A stretch of 14,000 nucleotides of DNA from Owenia fusiformis (lineage: Eukaryota; Annelida; Polychaeta; Sabellida; Oweniidae): contig CAIIXF020000421.1 in the NCBI GenBank assembly GCA_903813345.2, positions 1-14,000 of the forward strand. The letters run 5' to 3'. The notes under the pieces were generated by a model, which did not search any database, was not told the origin of the DNA, and saw nothing but the letters and a program-made list of their open reading frames with translations. This document shows positions 1 to 8,686 of the stretch, in pieces; within the stretch, counting starts at the first letter, position 1, and every line of letters begins with the position of its first letter. The position numbers were made by a program, and so were the translations under genes.

Positions 1-80
1 AATCGTATTCCACACCCACTCTTGTTCGTCTGTACCCTCCCATGAAGCGACAGTAGTTATTAGGGAATGAGGGAGCCACA

Positions 81-426
81 TTCTAAGGTTGTACTACGGT
101 GTACCATTACATAATCCCTTTGTTCTAAGGTTGTTCTAAGGTTGTACCACGTTGTATGTTGCGTAACACCCCTTTGTTCTAAGGTTGTACCACGTTGTAT
201 GTTACGCAACACCCCATTGTTAAGGTGTTGTACCATGATGTTCTACCTCTGTATGTTACGCAACGCCCTTTGTTAAGGGAGACACATGTCAACGTTGTAC
301 CAAGCTATGTTGCTCAACACCCATTGTTAAGGTGTTGTACCATGGTGTTCTACCTCTGTATGTTACGCATCGCCCTTTGTTAAGGGAGCCACACGTCAAC
401 GTTGTACCAAGCTATGTTGCTCAACA
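81..426. repeat. Degenerate tandem repeat array upstream of the gene
   Basis: The phrase TTCTAAGGTTGTAC recurs from 81, and a longer version recurs with a spacing of 43 bp (134 and 177). From about 207 a longer unit of about 107 bp is present twice (about 207-314 and 315-426), nearly identical apart from a one-base indel and a few substitutions. Each long unit contains short inverted repeats, such as CAACACC facing GGTGTTG and CCCTT facing AAGGG. A 62-codon open frame at 195-383 lies wholly inside the array and is a by-product of it. This looks like local minisatellite DNA. No function is evident. Confidence 0.85.
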
Positions 427-558
427 CTCTTCCCTCCCTACGTCTCCCGCTCGCCTCATTAGCTCGATAACAAAGGAGGGCGACGATTAGTGAGCGATTT
501 AGAAAATATGGTACACCACTGTAAATGTCGTACTTTTAACAAAACATCATCACAGTGG

Positions 559-566
559 GATAAATA
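559..566 (+). promoter_or_regulatory. TATA-like box of the polymerase gene
   Basis: The octamer GATAAATA lies about 70 bp upstream of the strong splice donor at 635/636. This places a transcription start near 585-595 and a leader exon of about 45 bp. The motif is weak and common in AT-rich DNA, so the call rests mainly on its position relative to the donor. Confidence 0.25.
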
Positions 567-584
567 GGGAAATTCGGTCTTTCA

Positions 585-635
585 TTTTATTTAGCCTCAG
601 CTCACCGAGCTTAAGTTTAATAAGAGTATTTTAAG
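585..635 (+). other. Putative 5' UTR exon
   Basis: The exon end is set by AAG|GTAAGT at 635/636. Its start is a guess from the TATA-like box. Spliced to the acceptor at 1397/1398, the leader reads ...TTTTAAG joined to TGAACATGG. This puts a TAA (632-634) in frame just before the ATG at 1403, which supports that ATG as the true start. Confidence 0.35.
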
Positions 636-1397
636 GTAAGTCGCGTGTTTTAGTCGACTAATACCATTAACCTTTCAATTTTAACTCAAAACAATGTACA
701 TGTAAACGTGTAGGATACGCGTGTCATTTAATCGATATGTCGTATGGTTTAAACGTCTGGTCTTTGAAAAGTGTAATAGAATCATTTGCTTGACATAAAC
801 AAGTCACAACAAGATTAGAACATGGCTTGCTTTATATAAACTTATATTTGGTCATACCCTATTCAATAAACAACATTGTCCCCTTTGGAAAAATGTATGG
901 GATCAATTTATGCGAGAACTATTAACCATAAGAAGATTACACGTATAAATAGAGCTCACTCAAGAGAATCCTATAATTCAAAACGCCTGACCTTTAAATA
1001 AAAAATCAATATTCAATTGGTACAACACCATAAACACTTATATAATATCCGCCTTATACACACACGCGTGTTATAGTCAAAAAGTCTTGTGTCACTTAAC
1101 TATTCTGACTAGGGTGTTTGAACGGTGAAGTTAAGAATGCACAATAATTAAAAGATGTAGCATTGAACACAGACTGAAGTTGCAGTTTTATACATTGGAT
1201 ATTTCACAATTTAGTACTTATATCTGTGAGTATTAATGTTTTAATATGTATTTTCGCATTGAATTGTTGTCAATCAGTCAACATTACATAAAATATCATG
1301 TTTTTTTTTACAGAATGTTTTCAATGATTGGTTTAAGAGAAAAACATTGTTGAATTCAGTTCTCAATATTTAATACCTATCCTTTATGCTTTTATAG

Positions 1398-1581
1398 TGA
1401 ACATGGATAAAGAAAAGGTTTATTGTCAAACTTGTGGCAAGTCCTTCTCAAGTGTGCATTCTCGAAACAGGCACAGGAGAGCTCAACACACAGACAAGAC
1501 ATATTCCTGTCCTACGTGTTTAGATGAATTTGACTATTCCCATTCCAGGGATAGACATGCCAAGAAATGTGCCAAAGAGAG
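1398..1581 (+). CDS. Coding exon 1: start codon and two C2H2-type zinc fingers
   Basis: The exon covers residues 1-60 and its coding part starts at 1403. Finger 1 is C8-x2-C11-x12-H24-x4-H29. Finger 2 is C36-x2-C39-x12-H52-x3-C56, a C2HC variant. The two fingers share a Ser-His-Ser-Arg segment, so they may be duplicates of each other. Paired fingers of this spacing usually bind DNA or RNA. The exon ends in AGAG|GTGAGA, phase 2. Confidence 0.85.
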
Positions 1582-4500
1582 GTGAGATGTGAAAAGATAC
1601 AACACTTATTTCTGTTTTATGATAATTTGCTGTTTTAAACATACAGGCGCAAGATGTGATTAACAAGTGTAAACTGTGACAAACTGAAACTATATTTTAA
1701 CATCCATGATTTCAAGAACATGAAATAAACGTATAAAACTAATTGTTGAAATTCAAATTGGAACGTTTCAAAGTATAAACAAGCCTTCGAATGTTTGTCC
1801 AAATGCAACCAGAATGTAGAATGAGTGGTGTATCCTTTTAAAGTAGCTGTAGGAATGGGTTAACATGATGTGGATGTAGTAGTTTGTTGGTCTTATTATG
1901 TACACGCGTTAAAAAGTATTTTGGGATACTTCATATAATCGTTACATTTAAAGTTCCACGTACTTTTTAATTGCAGTAATAAAGAAAATAACCCAGAAGC
2001 TACCCCTATCCCGCGACCACATGAGCGAAAACGACGGGCATCTCCGACACAAAATAATAGAACAATAAAAATCCTGAAAGATGGTCGAATACGGTAATAG
2101 GTTCACAGGATGGAACATGAAAAAACATACATTTATATTTGGTTTAGCAGTATGAATAAATGAGCAATTAATCGAAGCACGAGATAAAGATTTTATATTT
2201 ATTAGTATCTGTAAGCTGATTTGTAGGATCGGAAGTTATGACGTATAAGAGTATTTGAAGTCCTCTTGTGTTTTCAGGCTTAATGAAAGAAAATCTAGAT
2301 CGAGCATTGGCGCAGGTGCAAAACAATTCCCTAGTACTGATCCTTTGCCAAGTATTTCTGGCAATAATTGTGGTAACAACAATGTGGCAAGGTAAGTTAG
2401 ACTAAATAAAGTTGACAGCAATATCTCATCCACTTACTATTAATTACATTTAATATGTTTGATATGTAGAAACATTAAAATATTGGAGAAACCATCACTA
2501 AATGTCGACTAAGTTTAACAAATTAGTTGCCGATTTACCAACGTTTCAAAATGATTTTAATTTTAATCTCACAATATTTACATTCAGGCTAAATGACCCA
2601 TCCAAAAATACAGCCTCCCGTGCAAAACCTACTAGATGCTCAACGTCGGGTCAAGATGACATACGATCCTCAAACAGTACATCAACTCCAACGTAAGTAT
2701 TACAAATACACATTTCGATATGAGTACTCGACATTATGTTTATATATCCTATTGATCTATATTAAAGAGCAAGAGCCTTTTGTTTATTGATAATCAAAGC
2801 TCGTTTGCATCTAGGTTAAACGTTCCCTCTACACTTCCCTCTGCAACCCCCCTGCAAACAACCAGTTCCACGATTCAAGATGGCGTAGTCACCCAGAAAT
2901 CACAGTGAGTACAAACAATAATATTTCGAATTCTCCATTTATATATTCTTCTGTGCACATGCCATTGAAATAATTTGAAGTAATCAAAATGAAATGAATA
3001 AGAATAATAAACGTTCAAATACATCCTAAATATTTGAAATCAGTGAACTGCCTAGTACATATAAGTAAAAGTAACATGACAAGTGGAAATGGACAGACAT
3101 ACACCGACTAAGTTTCTAATAATTCTAGAGAGCTGGAGGATCTTGTTCTGAACATGTCGGCGTCAGCATGGAATGAAATAGATCTAGATTTTCTGGATGA
3201 CAGTGCTGCTAGTATCTCCCCCTTATTAGACGACAGCTTCAACTTTGAATTTGATGACCAGTAAGTGCGCAAACAACAATAAATTAGAGTACATATGAAT
3301 GGAAATAGTATAAAATATTTTATAATGAAGTCTACTTTGTCACAACTGGCGGACCACACAAATATTTTTATCGAATGCTGGTTATTATTTGGTGATTGTT
3401 GTAATTACAACTTCCTATTTTATTTAGACTCGGTGGCGCTGAAATTGAGCGAGACCCTTGGGTGCGAGAGGATGGTACGATAGACGAATCCCTCCAGGAT
3501 CTCTATATACAACGCTCAAGCGCCATATATAGACCACACCAACTGGAGAGTCCCGTCCTCCACGAATACAATTTTCACCTGCAAAATGGATCCGTTACAA
3601 TGGATGATATCATAGCTCAATTGGAGTATATTTATCAGAACGAGGATTCAGCCTTCAGAGTGAATATGAGCTTGGGCTTTGTGTTGTCCAATCGGGAGAC
3701 TGGACTGTTAAGGTAAAAGTCAATAAGTTGTTTTGTTTTTTCTTCCTTGTTTTTATTTTGTTTTGTTTTTGTCATTGTGTTTTTGTTTTTGTTTTTTGAT
3801 TTTCTTCACTTGTTTGTTTGTTTGTTAACGATTGCATATGTTTCAAAGAATGATATTACAACTCATATTTATACTTTGCCATTTAAGGTATTGGTACGCC
3901 CACGACAATGAGAGCGTGTTCAGCGAAAATGATTTACCCGGAGAAGAAGCTGTACCAATGATTGGGACACGAGCAGACTTGGACGCTTTAATCGAAAGGC
4001 TGAGGCGTATAGACTACCACAATAACGCGTGGCAGCACAGGGACAATACCAAATTCCTTCTATATCGCGTCACCAATACGCGCTGGATCGTAAACAAAGT
4101 GGATGCACCTCTCGGAGCCCCCGTGATTTTACCAAATTACCTAAAAAACAAGCGATCCATAGTCGGTCTGACGTACGACCAGGCATTACACCGACCCTAC
4201 CAGGATAACTTGTGCCTGTTTCGCTGCCTGGCTTTTCACCAGGCTCCCGGTGGCAGTACTAAACGGGAAATCCAATGGAAATTGCGCCATTTGAACATCG
4301 ATCCATTAGTAAAAAGATGGCAAGATCATATGGATAAATCTCGGGTAGGGGCCGTTCAGAAAGCAGAACTTCCACTTTTTGAGGCTCTATTCGAGATCAA
4401 TATAAACGTGTATGAACTAGACAGTGAAGGAGGAGCCACAATGTTCTACAAATCCATGGGGCGGCATAATGACACGATGTATCTCAACCATTTTGATGGA

Positions 4501-7500
4501 CACCTGAGCTACATTAAAAACTTGGGCACATACTCCGGGTCATTTCAATGTAGAAATTGTGGGACATTCTTCAAACAGACCAATAATCTTGAGAAGCACG
4601 AGAGACGATGTGAACAAGCCTCGAACTTTCTGTATCCGGGTGGTTACTATAAATCACCGACCTCCCTGCACGATGATCTCGTCTCATTCGGCTTCATGGA
4701 TCCTACAGAGCCAAGACGATTTTATGATTATGTGGCGACGTACGATATGGAATGTATTCTGAAAAAGGTACAAATCGCTTCTGGTAGTGGTAAATTAATC
4801 TGGACCGCGGAACACGTACCCATTTCTGTGTCTGTCTGCTCCAACATACCGGACTTCGAGCAACCCAAATGTTTCATCAACGCTGATTTAGATTTGCTCC
4901 TCGGTGAAATGTTTGAATATCTCAATCATTTACAAGGCAGAGCGGCTAGTGAGACAGAGAAACAATATGCCAGTATACTGTTAAAACTGAAAAACGATAT
5001 CAGAGAATTAGAATCTCGGTGCCGTACAGAGAAAGATTGCGGCGATGATGACCAATCAGAGGATGAAGAATTGGCAAATGACCATGACGAGGCGCGGGAA
5101 ACTAATGAGTTCGAGCCAGTGTCGGAGGAAATGCTCGAAGCATTGAAAAGGCCCAATACAGGAAGAGCTTTCTTTGAAAGGATTAGTGCCATCAATTACA
5201 AATACGAACTCAGAAATGGTACCAGCAGTCAAGTCTTGGACGATGCAGACGCCAGTGACTACGATGACGATGAAAATATGTCGGATGATGCGCTGTCCTT
5301 GACCTCTGAAAATTCAGAAAGGTCCGAGGATTGCCAGCATAACTTAAATGATGACGCTGACATGGCGACCAGCGAGCCCTCGCCTTTAATAGATGACGAT
5401 GATGAGCAGACTAGTACAAAGCTGGCGCACGTACATAAAACTAGACTGACTGCATATAAGTCTCTATTAGACAGGCTCAAAAGTCATATAAATCAGCTGC
5501 CATGCCTCGGGTTCAACTCTCAAAAGTATGATATTAATTTAGTCAGACGAAAGCTCCTAAAACATATCATTGCTGACGAGATTAACCCATCTAAAATCTT
5601 CATAGTGAAGAAGGGCAGTGCTTATGCCAACATAACAACATCGAAGTTTCGTTTCCTGGATGTCTGCAATTTTCTCAGTCCTGGGACGAGCTACGATAAA
5701 TTCCTGAAGGCTTATGGCAGTGCAGTATGCAAAAGCTACTTCCCGTATGAGTGGTTTGACGATGTCAGCAAGCTAAGTTATGAGCAATTGCCAAACTACG
5801 AGGCATTTCACTCTTCGCTCAAAGGACACAATACCCTCGAGGCCGAATATCTGGAGTATTCCAATCTCATTTCCCAAGGAAAGTCCAAGGAAGAGGTGCT
5901 CAGAGCGTTAAAACTGCCAGCTGTGCCAAAAACAGGTCCCGAGAATTATGAAGAACTGAAGACCGTCTGGCGCCAACGGGATATGAAGACATTCTCTGAC
6001 TTTTTAAGGTTAGTGGAGACCGAATAAGTAATTCAACCGTATTTTCTGAGATTGCACAGCACGTTTATATAGTGAATATGGATATGAATCCGATATATTT
6101 GTGTTGACCACTAGACGTTCTTTGTATTTTAGATTCTACAATGACAGAGATACATCCCCTTTTGTGGCGGCATTGGTAGAGATGTTGAAATACTACAGGG
6201 AACGCAGTGTTGACCTTTTTAAGGAGGCACAGTCAGTCCCTGGTGTAGCTCGCCTATTACTGATGAGAGGGAAGGAGCCGGGCTGCCATTTCAGTCTTTT
6301 CAAATCCAAGCACCAGGATATTTACAAGAAAATAAAGAACAACATTGTCGGAGGTAAGTACAGTAGAACCTGTCTTAGTGAACACTTCTCTTTAGTGGAC
6401 ACCTGTCTCTAGTGGACACTCTTCCTCACCACATGCTCAACTAACTTCTGTATAAATTAACTTTGTAATGTACACCTACCTGCAGTGAACACATTTTTAT
6501 GACACCACCAGTGTTCACTACACATAGGTTTTACTGTAGTTAAAGGTGGATGTCATGCAATACTAGACTACACTCATCATTTTCTTATTTCCCAAATGAA
6601 AATTATGATTATTCCTTTCTTATTGCAGGACCATCTATAATTTTCCGTCGTTATCACAAAGCAGGGGAGACAAAAATAAGGTCTGGACCTAATAAGTGCT
6701 CCAAAATTGTTGGTTTTGATGCCAATGCACTGTGAGTATAAGTTAGTTTTAACCCTAGTAACATAACTATACTAGCCTAGTAGCAAGTGATATAAAGGAG
6801 GTTAAAGTAATGCAATCGCGTAATTTGTCTATTGTTTAGTTGATTATTTTACTCATGGTTGACTAATTCAAGAACCTAACCTACGACAGTATCAATATTC
6901 TGGCTGTTCTTTCTAGATACCTGTGGGCTTTGTCTCAACCCCTACCAACTGGTCCATACACCGTCAGAAAGAAGGAAGATAATTTTAAAAAGGACAAATC
7001 TGAGCGCTACCTCAAAGAATGGTATTGGTTAGAGTGGTTGGCTCACTCGGAGCAAATAGAAATTCAACACAAATTCAATAGAGGACAGCGCAGAGTCGGT
7101 CCCTATCTCTTGGACGGTGTATGTGGAAAACGAGCGTTCGAATTCAATGGCTGTAAGTTTTTAACTGTTTTCAGTCATTTTTAGTTTCATATATTAAGAT
7201 TATTGTTTGCAAATTATTTTATAAGGTTTTGGTTTAGTATACAAACACTGTTGTCAGTACATAAATAAAGAAAAATGACCTAAATAATGAGACATATAAA
7301 ATGTTTCTAACTGAACAATTAATGATAACAATTTTGATATTTTGAAAATTTAAATGTATATTCTCAACTAGCTATATCATTTATTTCAGGTTATTTCCAT
7401 GGTCATGACTGCTGGATGACCAAGCATCTATCCTTGGAAGAACGCGAACGTGCTAAAGAAAAATGGGAGAGAACTCGACAACGCAGGCTATTCCTGGAAG

Positions 7501-8646
7501 AACAGGGCTACAAAGTCACTGACATTTTCGAATGTCAATATCATGCTGAGTTGAGATCTAACCCAGAGATGCGGCAGTTCATGGAGGATAGATTTGCTAG
7601 GCCATGCGACAAAAAAGAAACCATGACCGAGGATGAGATCATGGAAGCAGTCATGGATGGCACTCTGTTTGGAGCTTTGGAAGTGGACATATCTGTCCCC
7701 GAACATCTCTATGGTCACTTCAAGGAGATGGCTCCAATCTTCTGCACCAGTGAAGTGAACTTTGAAGATTTCGGGGAACATATGCAGCAGTATGTACGAT
7801 CCAAAGGTTTATCGCAGAAACCCAGGAAATTGTTAATAGGTATGTTAAAACCATACATTCTCATAATATATATGCATTAATGCTAATGAGAAATAATTTA
7901 ATTAAAAGAGACAAAAATACATCGATACATGAACGAATGTATATGTAAATGTAATGCTTTTCATTAATTCGAAAAACTATTTATCATTTTAGGCGGCATG
8001 AAAGCCAGGAAGATTTTGTTGGCCTCTGACTTGTTGAAATGGTACATCAAGCATGGACTAGAGGTAGGTAACTTGTAAAACTACGTTTACATTTTTACAT
8101 GAACCTCTCAAATAGACTATTAATAGAATATTTTATCTTCTTATTTCTAAGTACATTTTATTATTTCATGCAGGTCACTGCTGTTCACTGCGTTGTGGAG
8201 TATGACGGAAAGGCATGCTTTGAGCAATTCGTAAATGACATCACGGCGGCGCGACTCCTTGGTGATAGAGACCCATCCCAAGCATGTCGGGGTGACACGT
8301 GCAAGTTGATAGGAAACAGGTAACAAAACGTAATTCAGTTTAAACAGATTTGTTTTAACCGTCCATGTGACAGTGTGATAGTTACTGTTAGTTATGCATA
8401 CCAATTATTTGTATTCTTCTTGTAGTGCCTACGGCTCCTTGATTATGGATAAGCTTAAGCATATGCTCATCCGTATCCTTCAAGGTCTCGCTGAGGTGCA
8501 AAAGAAAGTGAATCAGAGAAGATTCCGTAAATTGGAAGAACTCGATGATTTAACCTTCGAACTGCAAATGGCCAAGTCGCGCATACGCCTTGATATGCCT
8601 CATCAAGTAGGATTCTTCATTCTGCAACATGCAAAACTCAGGTAAG

Positions 8647-8686
<40 letters not shown>

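Larger units (their letters stand above)
427..1397 (+). other. Non-coding 5' region: putative promoter, leader exon and leader intron
   Basis: No convincing coding frame is present. The stretch contains a TATA-like box near 561, a strong splice donor at 635/636 (AAG|GTAAGT), and a pyrimidine-rich acceptor ending in TATAG at 1397, just before the start codon. The simplest reading is one untranslated leader exon followed by a 762-bp intron in the 5' UTR. The rest of the intron is AT-rich with no repeat or RNA gene that I recognise. Transcript data would be needed to confirm the leader exon. Confidence 0.45.

Noticed and set aside
195-383. 62-codon open frame on the + strand
   Set aside because: It lies wholly within the tandem repeat, its peptide simply repeats the unit, and it shows no splice or domain support.
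3832-3887. ATG at 3832 as the start of the large polymerase frame
   Set aside because: An acceptor at 3887 joins exon 7 to exon 8 in phase, and the joined peptide matches the family across the junction. The 3832-3887 part is the end of intron 7.
4926-5480. Ser-rich open frames on the - strand
   Set aside because: They are antisense shadows of the acidic Asp/Glu codons in exon 8.
7488-7781. 97-codon open frame on the - strand
   Set aside because: It is antisense to exon 12, which carries conserved family sequence in the + frame.
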